64,000 nucleotides of DNA from CAZBUK01 sp964495085 (GTDB lineage: Bacteria > Bacteroidota > Ignavibacteria > T3Sed10-11), in NCBI GenBank assembly GCA_964495085.1, contig CAZBUK010000010.1:1-64000 (forward strand), read 5' to 3'. Positions 18,987 through 27,656 of the stretch are shown here, one piece after another (position 1 is the first letter of the stretch; each line of letters opens with the position of its first letter). A program made the position numbers and the translations under genes. The notes below the pieces were generated by a model. It made no database searches and was not told the DNA's origin. It saw nothing but the letters and a program-made list of their open reading frames with translations.

Positions 18987-19590
18987 CGGCGACTCCTTTA
19001 TTTCGTACTCGGAATATCCGAGAGTACAGGTTATCGCTCAGACGGATCACCACGAGAACGATTAATCCGCACAGTATGCCGACAACGATCCCGGCCAGCA
19101 CATCGAATGGGAAATGCACGCCAACGTAAATCCTTGAGTATGCGACGAAACCTGCAAATATAATAAAATACCACTTATAAGCGGGATAAGAGGCCGTCAG
19201 GAATGCGGCAACAGCCGCATTGTTTACTGCATGCGATGACGGAAAGGATAGACCGGTACCGCATCGGACGATAAGCCGGACAGTCTCTACGTTGAGCACA
19301 CCGTCGGAGAAGTGGCAGGGCCGCGCACGCTGAAATAATGCCTTCAATACCGAACTGTTCAACTGATCGCTCAAAGCAATGACAACAACCAGTCCAACTG
19401 CGACGAATCTTCCCTTCCTGCCTCCCTTGATTATCAACGTCAACCACAGCAAAAGGGCAACAACGAGGGCAACGGGATACTTATTCAGATCGGTTAACAC
19501 GGGCATGATCAGATCGAAAACAGGATTTGCCATGCCGCTGTTGAGGAGCCCGAACAACAGCCTGTCGAGATAGAGAAAGAAGTCAAGCAC
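18970..19590 (-). CDS. PAP2-family membrane phosphatase
   Basis: A 206-residue multi-pass membrane phosphatase. The three motifs of the family are visible: K-x6-RP in KALFQRARPCHF, a PSGH-like SFPSSHA, and SR-x5-H-x3-D in YSRIYVGVHFPFDVLAG. Relatives dephosphorylate undecaprenyl pyrophosphate, phosphatidylglycerol phosphate or lipid A; the neighbouring lnt and DedA genes also suggest an envelope-lipid role. Start and end overlap the flanking genes by 8 and 17 bp, so the three are translated together. Confidence 0.87.
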   Translation of the reverse strand: MLDFFLYLDRLLFGLLNSGMANPVFDLIMPVLTDLNKYPVALVVALLLWLTLIIKGGRKGRFVAVGLVVVIALSDQLNSSVLKALFQRARPCHFSDGVLNVETVRLIVRCGTGLSFPSSHAVNNAAVAAFLTASYPAYKWYFIIFAGFVAYSRIYVGVHFPFDVLAGIVVGILCGLIVLVVIRLSDNLYSRIFRVRNKGVADAQEP

Positions 19591-20194
19591 GCGAAGCCCG
19601 CACGTTTTTAAAGATTATATATACTACTGCAGATACGAGAACGACGGTAATCAGGAGTGTTGAAAATAACCTATACTGTTTGAAAAACTCTCCTATTGAG
19701 CGCCAGTTTTCACCGAGGAGAAATCCCGCATAGAGAAGCAACGCATTCCATAAGATCGAACTCAATGCGGCCAGGAGGAATGTCCATTCGATCCGTAATG
19801 CTGCAAGACCCGCAAAAAATGCGATGACCGCTCGTGTACCGCTTAAAAACCTGTTTATTGCGATGAGGCCGTAACCCCATTTTCTGAACCATCGTTCGGC
19901 AGTGTGAATACTCTTCACCGGGATCAGCGGCAGTTTGCCGCTTTCAACAATTCTTTTTCCGAGAGATCTTCCTAATCCGAACATCGTCATAAATCCCGCC
20001 GTGCTTCCCATGACCGCTACGATGAAGACCGGTAAAAATCCGACGGTTTCCGTACCGGCGATATATCCTGCGAAGACGATAATAATGTCGCTGGGAACGG
20101 GTGGGAAAATATTTTCAATGAATGCGAAGAAGAAAATTACCAGGTAGATCGACATCGAATCCAGTGAAGTGAGCCAGGTTAGAAATGATTCCAC
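19583..20194 (-). CDS. DedA-family membrane protein
   Basis: A 203-residue inner-membrane protein of the DedA/SNARE-associated superfamily. It has the typical re-entrant region FENIFPPVPSDIIIVFAGYIAG-like segment near residue 30, a GRSLGKR stretch, and the FLSGTRAVIAFFAGLAAL segment. Some DedA proteins recycle undecaprenyl phosphate across the membrane. It starts with GTG, with AAGGG 7 nt upstream, and overlaps the PAP2 gene by 8 bp. The pairing of DedA and PAP2 fits carrier-lipid recycling, which is an inference. Confidence 0.87.
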   Translation of the reverse strand: MESFLTWLTSLDSMSIYLVIFFFAFIENIFPPVPSDIIIVFAGYIAGTETVGFLPVFIVAVMGSTAGFMTMFGLGRSLGKRIVESGKLPLIPVKSIHTAERWFRKWGYGLIAINRFLSGTRAVIAFFAGLAALRIEWTFLLAALSSILWNALLLYAGFLLGENWRSIGEFFKQYRLFSTLLITVVLVSAVVYIIFKNVRASRA

Positions 20195-20204
20195 GAAACA
20201 TCCC

Positions 20205-20687
20205 TTATAAGCTGCTTTCCAGGGTTACTACGGCTAATGCCGCCGCACCTTCGGATCTTCCGAACGTCCCCAATCGCTCATGGGTCGTAGCCTTAATATT
20301 CACCCGGTCCCTTGATATTTTAAGATGTCCGGAGATAACGTCCTTCATCTGCTCTGAAAAAGGGGCTATTTTTGGAGATTCAAGAATTAGCGTCGAATCG
20401 ACGTTATTAATCTTGAAACCGTTATCGACGAGCAACCGATTGACCCTATCGAGGATTACGGTGCTCTTAACTCCTTTCCATTCAGGGGAAGTATCCGGGA
20501 AATATCGCCCGATATCACCTAAACCGGCTGCACCTAACAGAGCGTCGGATATTGCGTGCAAAAGGACATCTGCATCGCTGTGGCCTTCCAGTCCTATAGC
20601 AGAAGGTATCTCGACACCGCCAAGCCATAACGGTTTGTCATTTACAAAACGATGGACATCGTAACCGATTCCGGTATAAACTGCCAC
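20205..20687 (-). CDS. ispF: 2-C-methyl-D-erythritol 2,4-cyclodiphosphate synthase
   Basis: IspF makes the cyclodiphosphate in the non-mevalonate isoprenoid pathway. The metal-binding GIGYDVHRF and LEGHSDADVLLHAISDALLGAAGLGDIG motifs are intact, as is the late KATTHERLGTFGR segment. Two GTG starts are possible. The one at 20687 has AAAGG 8 nt upstream and gives VAVYTGIGYDVH, so it is preferred to 20696. It implies a DXP route to carotenoid, quinone and carrier-lipid precursors. Confidence 0.95.
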   Translation of the reverse strand: MAVYTGIGYDVHRFVNDKPLWLGGVEIPSAIGLEGHSDADVLLHAISDALLGAAGLGDIGRYFPDTSPEWKGVKSTVILDRVNRLLVDNGFKINNVDSTLILESPKIAPFSEQMKDVISGHLKISRDRVNIKATTHERLGTFGRSEGAAALAVVTLESSL

Positions 20688-20715
20688 TAGTATCACCTTT
20701 AGTTGTTAGTTCTAA

Positions 20716-20982
20716 TTACCTTATATCAAAAGATTTATAGTTTAATGGATTGAGACGTTCCATGGTAAATCCGGATATCGATGCATGCCGCGGCCCGGTT
20801 TTCAGTTCGGACACGAATGCTGCAACCGCCGATTCCGTACCCTCCGCTTCCACTTCGACACTGCCATTTGCTAGATTACGAACGTATCCCGTAATGTTCG
20901 TTTTTCCCGCTAGCCGGCTTGTGTAGAACCTGAATCCTACACCCTGGACAACTCCCGATATTGAGATATGAACGCGAATCAT
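20716..20982 (-). CDS. acyP: Acylphosphatase
   Basis: A small (about 88-residue) cytosolic enzyme that hydrolyses acyl phosphates. The signature GVVQGVGFRFYTSRLA with the catalytic Arg, and GYVRNLANGSVEVEAEG with the conserved Asn, are both present. The frame is open to an ATG at 20997, but AAAGG abuts that codon directly; the ATG at 20982 gives the normal length. Confidence 0.9.
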   Translation of the reverse strand: MIRVHISISGVVQGVGFRFYTSRLAGKTNITGYVRNLANGSVEVEAEGTESAVAAFVSELKTGPRHASISGFTMERLNPLNYKSFDIR

Positions 20983-21026
20983 TTCTATCCGGATCATCCT
21001 TTAGAAAAATAAGCATATAACCAAAG

Positions 21027-21950
21027 CTATACTTCAGTTACATCGTTTTTAGAGGCCTTAAATCTGAATCCCCACCTTTCGAACTCGTCCGAAAGTTCTG
21101 AGATTATCAATCCGGCTACAATCGCAGCTCCGCCGAGAATACCGACCGTGCCGAGTATCTCTGAGAGAATAAGGAATGCCAGAATCGCAGAGATAACGGG
21201 TTCCAGGGCAAAAATAATTGCCGCTCTGGTCGGTGTCGTATGCTGTTGATATCTCGTTTGCAGATAGGTAGTCAGGAGCGTTGCCAGTAACCCCGTATAC
21301 AACAAGGCAAAGACCAGGTTCCCCGTAAAATTGATATACATCGTCTCGGTTGTAAACGCTCCGCTGAAACTCAGAATCGCGACGGCGGCGATCTGTATAT
21401 AGGTTAATACAAGAATGTTATACATTTTCGAGTAGACATCGAGATAGACGATATAGAGCGCAAAGAAAAAAGCGCACGCAAGTGTAAGTCCATCGCCGAT
21501 ATTAAATTCAGATCCACGCGGAGAAGTCAGGAAGTACAATCCTGCCACCACGAACACGATTCCGATCAGGTTGCCCGGGCGGGGCATCCGCTTTTCGATG
21601 AGAAGCTGCAGGAGCGGTGTAAATACGACGAGCAGACCTGTAATAAACCCCGACTTTGAAGCGGTTGTGTATTTCAGACCGATGGTTTGTGTCGCAAATC
21701 CGATAAACAGGAAAATACCGAGTAGAATTCCCGCTCTCAGCGCGTTGGAGGTGAATTCGGCTTGTCTGCTGACCACGAATGGGGTCAGGATGAGCGCTGC
21801 GAGCAAAAAACGTGTGCCCAGAAAAAAGAGCGGAGATACGTCAGACAGCGCTGCTTTTACGACGACGAACGTCCCGCCCCATATGATTGTTGCCACAAAC
21901 AGATATGCTTCGGCAGTTCGTCGTTGTTTCGTTGCGGCCTCGAGAAGCAC
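21027..21950 (-). CDS. EamA/DMT-family transporter
   Basis: A ten-helix drug/metabolite transporter of about 307 residues with the two tandem EamA repeats. The first starts WGGTFVVVKAAL and the second includes ATLLTTYLQTRYQQHTTPTRAAIIFALEPV, a characteristic EamA segment. The frame extends to 22067, but the extra residues do not resemble the family. The GTG at 21950 has GGAG just upstream and opens directly before helix 1. Substrate is not readable; relatives export amino acids or metabolites. Confidence 0.82.
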   Translation of the reverse strand: MLLEAATKQRRTAEAYLFVATIIWGGTFVVVKAALSDVSPLFFLGTRFLLAALILTPFVVSRQAEFTSNALRAGILLGIFLFIGFATQTIGLKYTTASKSGFITGLLVVFTPLLQLLIEKRMPRPGNLIGIVFVVAGLYFLTSPRGSEFNIGDGLTLACAFFFALYIVYLDVYSKMYNILVLTYIQIAAVAILSFSGAFTTETMYINFTGNLVFALLYTGLLATLLTTYLQTRYQQHTTPTRAAIIFALEPVISAILAFLILSEILGTVGILGGAAIVAGLIISELSDEFERWGFRFKASKNDVTEV

Positions 21951-22146
21951 GGATCTCCGTAATTGTCGTGCGAGAATTAAATCAAAAAATATACGAAATA
22001 TTTTTTTATGAAAAAAAGCGTGAACGGTGTTGCATGTTTGACACGCCGCTACCCCTGATATTTCCAATACATCCGGGACATTCAGATCAAGTCTATGTCG
22101 GAGAGTTCAGGATCACCGGCGTACCCCGGACGGTCTAATAGTATTG

Positions 22147-22175
22147 TTGACAATCAGTCATATATTGATTATTTT
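22147..22175 (+). promoter_or_regulatory. Putative sigma-70-type promoter of hrcA operon
   Basis: TTGACA (22147-22152), a 17-nt spacer and TATTTT (22170-22175), 42 bp before the hrcA ATG in the divergent gap. No CIRCE inverted repeat was found near it. Confidence 0.5.
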
Positions 22176-22216
22176 TCCAAATTGTAATGAAATTAATATG
22201 TTAACGCTCTAGTGAG

Positions 22217-23263
22217 ATGTCCGGTAATCGATCTATGGTTCATCGCGAGGATTTGACTGAACGGGATAAAGCCGTCCTACGGCGCGTAGTCCAGAGTTTC
22301 ATCCTGACGGCAAGTCCCGTCGGTTCTCGATATCTGGCCAAACACAGCGGATTGAACCTCTCCCCCGCCACGATCAGGAATCTGATGTCCGATCTTGAGG
22401 AACGAGGTTATTTGAATCATCCGCACACATCGGCGGGCAGGGTACCGACGGACAAAGGATATCGGGTTTATGTAGATATGCTTATGGATATCGAGGATCT
22501 GACGAAGAAAGACCTCGAGGCGATCGAACGGAAACTGGAATACATCGGCGACCGCGAAGAACTTCTGATCCAGGCGACGGATATACTCGGGAGCATCTCG
22601 AGCCAACTCAGTATAATTACAAATCCGCACATATCGAGCGGTAAACTCGAACGTCTGGAACTGGTATCCCTCGGTCCGAACCGGATCATGGTCATTTTGT
22701 CGATAAAATCCGGAATAGTTAAAACTCTCGTTTTAGAGGTAAAAACATTAATAAAGCGTGAGAAACTGGAAGCGTTGACTCAGGTGTTGAACGAGCGCCT
22801 GCATGATCTTACACTTCGCGAGATCCGGGATACTTTCAGGGAACGCGTCAAAGACGTTCAGAACGAGGAAACTGGACTTGTCAGATTATTTCTCGATTCG
22901 GTGAATGAGCTCTTCGATGATTCAAAGGAACGCGATAAATTCTTCATCGGCGGGACTCGCGATATTATCTCGCAGCCCGAATTCGACTCACCCGAGAATA
23001 TACGCGGCGTTATCGAACTGCTTGACGATAAAGAGGTGATCATTCATGTGCTTGAAAAGTATGATGAAAAAGGAAATACTCTCAAAATCTCTATCGGCGA
23101 TGAAAATAAAGAACAAAAATTAAAGAATTACAGCGTTATCTCGACCCGCTATTTGATAGGCGACATATTCGGGACCGTCAGCGTGATCGGTCCGAAACGG
23201 ATGAACTATTCAAAGATCATTCCCCTCGTCGAATATATAGCAAAGTCGATATCGCGGACGTGA
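22217..23263 (+). CDS. hrcA: Heat-inducible transcription repressor HrcA
   Basis: HrcA represses heat-shock genes by binding CIRCE operators and is kept active by GroEL. The 348-residue protein shows the N-terminal winged helix (VVQSFILTASPVGSRYL; LSPATIRNLMSDLEERGYLNHPHTSAGRVPTD) and the C-terminal GTVSVIGPKRMNYSKIIPLVEYI motif. It heads hrcA-grpE-dnaJ and is followed by grpE after 51 bp. A CIRCE site occurs 6 kb downstream before fmdB. Confidence 0.96.
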   Translation: MSGNRSMVHREDLTERDKAVLRRVVQSFILTASPVGSRYLAKHSGLNLSPATIRNLMSDLEERGYLNHPHTSAGRVPTDKGYRVYVDMLMDIEDLTKKDLEAIERKLEYIGDREELLIQATDILGSISSQLSIITNPHISSGKLERLELVSLGPNRIMVILSIKSGIVKTLVLEVKTLIKREKLEALTQVLNERLHDLTLREIRDTFRERVKDVQNEETGLVRLFLDSVNELFDDSKERDKFFIGGTRDIISQPEFDSPENIRGVIELLDDKEVIIHVLEKYDEKGNTLKISIGDENKEQKLKNYSVISTRYLIGDIFGTVSVIGPKRMNYSKIIPLVEYIAKSISRT

Positions 23264-23314
23264 TATCGTTGTTCGTAAACAAGAAATAATGTAAGGAAGT
23301 GCTGAAAGCAAGAA

Positions 23315-23971
23315 ATGACCGAACATAAAGACCAAAATAAATCCACTGAACAGCAGCATGAACGACCCGACTCCGAAATTCCCGAAACGGAGAGCACTGC
23401 AGGTGAACAATCCTCTCAGGATTCTACAGTATCGGAACAAAACGAATTATATTCTGTCATCGAGGCATTAAAAACCGAAAATGAACAATTGCGCGACAAA
23501 CTGCTCCGTAAAGCCGCAGAGTTTGAGAATTATCGCAGGCGGGTGGAACAGGAGAGCCTCAATATCAGGCAATACGCGAACGAGGGGCTCATTGCCGATT
23601 TTCTTCCGATACTCGACGATTTCGACAGATCGTTGCGAATAAGCAAAGACAGACGTGAGTTCGGTGCATTTTACAAAGGGGTCGAACTCATCTATCAGAA
23701 ATTCGTAAAACTCCTTGAATCGAAAGGACTGACACCGATCGATTCCCTGGGAAAGGTGTTCGACGTCGATCTGCATGACGCTCTCATGCAGCTTCCGAAC
23801 GACGAGGCCGAACCCAATTCGATCCTCGAGGAAGTGGAGCGCGGATATAAGTTATACGATCGGGTTATCAGGCATGCGAAGGTAATTGTCGCAACAAAAA
23901 CGGATACGGATCACACCGATGAGACGCCCGGCTCCTCCTCAGACGGCGATCAGCAGGAGGAGCGCAGCTAA
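23315..23971 (+). CDS. grpE: Nucleotide exchange factor GrpE
   Basis: GrpE releases ADP from DnaK. After a disordered acidic N-terminus (about 60 residues) the 218-residue protein has the long dimerisation helix and the core KAAEFENYRRRVEQE, followed by the beta domain with DLHDALMQLPND and GYKLYDRVIRHAKVIVA. Its TAA overlaps the dnaJ ATG (TAATG). Confidence 0.95.
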   Translation: MTEHKDQNKSTEQQHERPDSEIPETESTAGEQSSQDSTVSEQNELYSVIEALKTENEQLRDKLLRKAAEFENYRRRVEQESLNIRQYANEGLIADFLPILDDFDRSLRISKDRREFGAFYKGVELIYQKFVKLLESKGLTPIDSLGKVFDVDLHDALMQLPNDEAEPNSILEEVERGYKLYDRVIRHAKVIVATKTDTDHTDETPGSSSDGDQQEERS

Positions 23972-25134
23972 TGTCAAAGCGGGACTATTACGAGGTACTG
24001 GGCGTTTCGCGAGACGCATCTCCCGAAGAAATAAAAAAAGCATACCGCAAACTGGCTTTGAAATTTCACCCGGACAAAAATCCTGGAGACAAAGAAGCTG
24101 AACAGAAATTCAAAGAATGTGCGGAAGCATATGAAGTCCTTCGCGATACCGACAAACGTGCGCGATATAACAAGTTCGGTCACGAAGGGATGCGCTCGAC
24201 GGATTTCCATGGATTCAGGGATGTCGAAGACATATTCAGCGCCTTCGGCGATATCTTCGGAGGCGGTTTCGGCGGAAGCATATTCGATGAGGTATTTTCC
24301 GGAGGCCGTTCGAGATCTCGATCAGGAAACGTCGGTACGTCCGGATCGGATCTGAAGATCAGACTTGCGCTCTCGCTCGAGGAAATCGCGGCAGGCGTCG
24401 ATAAGAAAATCAAACTCAAAAAATATACCCGTTGCAACACTTGTACGGGAACCGGCGCGAGCGGAAGCGACGGATACAGGACATGCTCCACATGTCATGG
24501 CAGCGGCGAGCTTCGCCAGGTCTCCCGATCCGTATTCGGGCAGTTCGTCAACATCGCGCCATGTGCAATGTGCGGGGGCTCGGGTAAGATTCTCTCCTCT
24601 CCATGCGGCACATGCAACGGCGAAGGGAGAACCCAAAGCGAGGAAACACTTAAGGTATCGATACCCGCCGGCGTTTCCGAGGGTCAGTATCTCACCCTCA
24701 GAGGAAATGGTAACGCAGGGCGGCGGGGCGGTCCTCCGGGAGATCTCATCGTCGTCATCGAGGAAACGCCGCATAAAAGGTTCAACCGGCGCGGTGACGA
24801 TGTCGTTTACGATATGCTGATCAGTTTTCCACAGGCAGTTCTCGGGAGTGAGGTTGAGGTACCCACGCTCACGGGAAAAGCGAGACTGAAAATAGAACCC
24901 GGGACCCAGTCCGGGAGAATCTTGCGCATGCGATCCAAAGGCATCAAACATTTGAACGGCAACGGCACCGGTGACCAGCTCGTTCGGATCAATGTCTGGA
25001 TTCCGAAGAAACTCAACCAGCGCGAGCGGGAACTTATTGAAGAGATTAACTCATCGCCTAACATCAACCCGAAGGAATCGGACCAGTCGGAGAATAAATC
25101 GTTCTTCGAGAAAATCAAGGACGTATTCGGTTAA
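23971..25134 (+). CDS. dnaJ: Chaperone protein DnaJ
   Basis: A full-length (387-residue) class A J-protein that stimulates DnaK ATPase and binds substrates. The J domain has HPD at residues 33-35. A Gly/Phe-rich linker (GGGFGGSIFDEVF) follows, then four CxxCxGxG zinc motifs (CNTCTGTG, CSTCHGSG, CAMCGGSG, CGTCNGEG) and the C-terminal substrate domains. No dnaK is present in the window, so its partner must be encoded elsewhere. Confidence 0.97.
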   Translation: MSKRDYYEVLGVSRDASPEEIKKAYRKLALKFHPDKNPGDKEAEQKFKECAEAYEVLRDTDKRARYNKFGHEGMRSTDFHGFRDVEDIFSAFGDIFGGGFGGSIFDEVFSGGRSRSRSGNVGTSGSDLKIRLALSLEEIAAGVDKKIKLKKYTRCNTCTGTGASGSDGYRTCSTCHGSGELRQVSRSVFGQFVNIAPCAMCGGSGKILSSPCGTCNGEGRTQSEETLKVSIPAGVSEGQYLTLRGNGNAGRRGGPPGDLIVVIEETPHKRFNRRGDDVVYDMLISFPQAVLGSEVEVPTLTGKARLKIEPGTQSGRILRMRSKGIKHLNGNGTGDQLVRINVWIPKKLNQRERELIEEINSSPNINPKESDQSENKSFFEKIKDVFG

Positions 25135-25139
25135 CCCCG

Positions 25140-25586
25140 GTGAGTAAAATTAAGTATATTGTCCGTATGTTCTCCTTTACGGAGAACGAGAAGCGCGTCT
25201 TGATCGTGCTTGCTCTCGGACTCATCGTCGGTCTGGCGATCGCCGGTTACAAAGGATCCCGATCCGACATGCAGATACGGGATTTTTCGAGTCTGTACGC
25301 CGAGCGGGACAGCATCTTCGAGGCACGGGCCGGAATGATCCCCGACGGGGAATCCGTCAATCAGTCCCCGCCCCCCCTCGTGTTGCTTGCCCCGGGAAGT
25401 ATAAACGTCAATACCGCATCCAAGGAGGAGCTCACGCTTCTGCCCGGTATCGGCGAAGCGTATGCCGAGCGGATTATACTCTTCCGCGAGGATTACGGAA
25501 AATTTACAAACGCCGAAGACCTGCTCAAGGTACGCGGAATCGGCGTCAAGAGATTGGAACAAATCAAACAGTATATAACCTTCTAG
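25140..25586 (+). CDS. ComEA-like helix-hairpin-helix protein
   Basis: A 148-residue protein with one N-terminal membrane segment (about 20-38) and a C-terminal pair of HhH motifs: INVNTASKEELTLLPGIG and LLKVRGIGVKRLEQI. This is the ComEA layout; ComEA is the periplasmic DNA receptor in natural transformation. It starts with GTG six bases after dnaJ; an ATG at 25167 is possible. The next two genes are pilin-like and PilM-like, which supports a DNA-uptake or pilus role, though other HhH proteins share the domain. Confidence 0.8.
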   Translation: MSKIKYIVRMFSFTENEKRVLIVLALGLIVGLAIAGYKGSRSDMQIRDFSSLYAERDSIFEARAGMIPDGESVNQSPPPLVLLAPGSINVNTASKEELTLLPGIGEAYAERIILFREDYGKFTNAEDLLKVRGIGVKRLEQIKQYITF

Positions 25587-25616
25587 ACAACAACGCACTC
25601 ATTTCCGGAGGATCGA

Positions 25617-26081
25617 ATGTCACTGAAACAGAAACCTAAGGGATCGATCATTCTCAAGCTGGTCATAGTTCTCCTTCTTGCGCTGCTCGTGTACACTATC
25701 TGGGAGCCGTTCAACACGGTAAAACAGGATGAAATCAATCAGCGCGAATCCCGCGCACGGATGAGTAATATCCGAAACGCACAGATCTTCTACTTCAGAC
25801 AACATCAGACATATCTCAGGGATCTCGACACTCTGATCTATTGGCTCAGAACGGATAGTCTCGCCGTTCTAAAATCGGACAGTCTCTTCAGACCGCTCGT
25901 AAAATCAGCATTCTCTCCGGAGCTGCTCAAATATTCCCCGCGATCGCAGACTGAATACAAAGTGCTCGTCGACGATTCATCGACCACGCAACGATACCTC
26001 ATCGAATGCCCCGACGGTTACGGCTCCATCGGATCGCTCACCGACATCTCACTCCTTCACCGGGCGACTTGGGAGTACTAG
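25617..26081 (+). CDS. Hypothetical membrane-anchored pilin-like protein
   Basis: I do not recognise a named family. The 154-residue protein has one N-terminal hydrophobic segment (about 11-30) and a soluble domain beginning with helix QRESRARMSNIRNAQIFYFRQHQTYL, which resembles the start of type IV pilin or pseudopilin globular domains. A conserved-looking late segment ECPDGYGSIGSL follows. There is no prepilin peptidase motif with Gly before Phe/Met-Glu5, so it is not a canonical pilin. GGAGG stands 5 nt before the ATG. It is followed 29 bp later by a PilM-like gene. Confidence 0.55.
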   Translation: MSLKQKPKGSIILKLVIVLLLALLVYTIWEPFNTVKQDEINQRESRARMSNIRNAQIFYFRQHQTYLRDLDTLIYWLRTDSLAVLKSDSLFRPLVKSAFSPELLKYSPRSQTEYKVLVDDSSTTQRYLIECPDGYGSIGSLTDISLLHRATWEY

Positions 26082-26110
26082 ACGAACACTTTGACCTTCA
26101 TTCAGGAATA

Positions 26111-27040
26111 ATGGCAGAACGAAGACTAGGACTTCATATACAGCCGGATACCATTCGGGCGGTTGAGATCGAACAGAATAATCGATCAGTGACGCTCTGC
26201 GGTTTTGCAGAGGCCCGCATCGATGCTCCTCTGCCGCGATGGCTTGACACGCTTGGCGAAGAGGACCGGTCGGAATATCTGCAGGCATTTTCCGACTCCC
26301 TCAAATCGATGTTGAAGAACGCGAATATGAAGAGCAGATCCGTTTCGCTCGCGATCGATATCAGGCACGCATTCATACTGACGATGCCTTTCGACGGCGA
26401 CTTCTCGGAGGAGAACCTCCGTGGACTTATCCGGTGGGAGCTCACAAATTATTTCCCGGGATTGGATGGTGCCTCATTTCTCTACGATACCTACAATCCG
26501 GGATATAATCCATCGAGAGATGTTTCTCCGGAAATTATATTCACGGCAGTCCTGAAACCATACATACACATGCTGCAGGAGGGAATTAAAGCGGCGAACC
26601 TGCAGATCAGATCGATTAACGTGGATCAATTCACCATCGAGAACGTTTTAAGACTGGATGCCGGCAACCTAAGCAGAGAGCGGTTGTTTGCCGTTTGCTT
26701 CCTGAGCGATGAGACCCTCTACTGCAGTCTATTATGGAACAACCGTCTCATACGATACCGGGAATACGCCATTCCGAACCCAACCGTTATTCCGAGAATT
26801 TTAAATCTGTTCATAACATCCGCCTCCCTATCCACTAAGAATACCGAACGAAGAATATACGTATACCCGTACGAAACCGACGTACCGCGTTTTTCACAGA
26901 TCGCACCGCAATGGAAAATGGAACGTTTTAGTCCTTTCTCGCAGCTGAAGAAAAAATGGAGGGTGAAGCGCATGCTCGACCGCCAACCGGTCGCGGAAGA
27001 CGCTTTCACGCCCGCGGTCGGAGCGGCGATCGGCCGGTAA
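26111..27040 (+). CDS. PilM-like type IV pilus assembly ATPase-fold protein
   Basis: A 310-residue protein resembling PilM, the actin-like cytoplasmic protein of type IV pilus and type II secretion platforms. LGLHIQPDTIRAVEIEQ at the start matches the PilM phosphate-1 strand pattern. SVSLAIDIRHAFILTMPF and LRGLIRWELTNYFPG match the segment that leads into the substrate loop. The frame is open from 26006, but AGGA precedes the ATG at 26111 and the protein pattern begins there. PilN, PilO and PilQ are not adjacent. Confidence 0.65.
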   Translation: MAERRLGLHIQPDTIRAVEIEQNNRSVTLCGFAEARIDAPLPRWLDTLGEEDRSEYLQAFSDSLKSMLKNANMKSRSVSLAIDIRHAFILTMPFDGDFSEENLRGLIRWELTNYFPGLDGASFLYDTYNPGYNPSRDVSPEIIFTAVLKPYIHMLQEGIKAANLQIRSINVDQFTIENVLRLDAGNLSRERLFAVCFLSDETLYCSLLWNNRLIRYREYAIPNPTVIPRILNLFITSASLSTKNTERRIYVYPYETDVPRFSQIAPQWKMERFSPFSQLKKKWRVKRMLDRQPVAEDAFTPAVGAAIGR

Positions 27041-27051
27041 TACGATAACAT

Positions 27052-27648
27052 ATGCGCATCACGGGAGGAACCTTTCGAGGCAGAAATATATGTACGCCGA
27101 GCGGCAATGAGATTCGACCGGCAACGGACAGGGTCCGGGAGACGATATTTAATATCCTGCAGAATTATATCGATCTTGCCGACCAGACCGTTGCCGATCT
27201 CTACGCAGGGACGGGCAGCCTTGGATTCGAATGTCTCAGCCGCGGTTCTGCTTTTGCAGCGTTCGTCGACCATTCGGAATCGTCCATGCGATTGATACGA
27301 AAAACAGCCCAAACGCTCGGATGCACCGGCCGGTGCTCTTTCATTCGGGCCGACGCCCGATCGTACCTCTCCAATCCCCGCATCTCCGCGGGATTGATTT
27401 TTGCGGATCCTCCCTATGCATTACCCGATCCAGAGTCGCTGCCTCGGCTGATAGCGGATTCGACAGCTCTTCGGGAGGACGGAATCTTTCTGATCGAGCA
27501 TGATAAACGGACATCGTATCCCGAGAGCGGCTCGTATACATGTTTTCGTCGACGACAGTTCGGAGATACGGTTGTCTCATTCTTCAGCCGGACGCAGACC
27601 GGCGGGTCGGTCGAAGCGAACGGGTCACCCTTGTATGGAAAAAACTAG
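27052..27648 (+). CDS. rsmD: 16S rRNA (guanine966-N2)-methyltransferase RsmD
   Basis: RsmD methylates G966 of 16S rRNA with SAM. The N-terminal MRITGGTFRGRNI and RPATDRVRETIFNIL segments are diagnostic. The SAM site reads DLYAGTGSLGFECLSRG and the catalytic motif DPPYALPD. Length 198 is normal. It is followed by coaD, its usual neighbour. Confidence 0.93.
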   Translation: MRITGGTFRGRNICTPSGNEIRPATDRVRETIFNILQNYIDLADQTVADLYAGTGSLGFECLSRGSAFAAFVDHSESSMRLIRKTAQTLGCTGRCSFIRADARSYLSNPRISAGLIFADPPYALPDPESLPRLIADSTALREDGIFLIEHDKRTSYPESGSYTCFRRRQFGDTVVSFFSRTQTGGSVEANGSPLYGKN

Positions 27649-27656
27649 ATAAATAT

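Noticed and set aside
22196..22216. CIRCE-like half site before hrcA
   Set aside because: TTAACGCTC resembles a half site but has no second arm at the right spacing.
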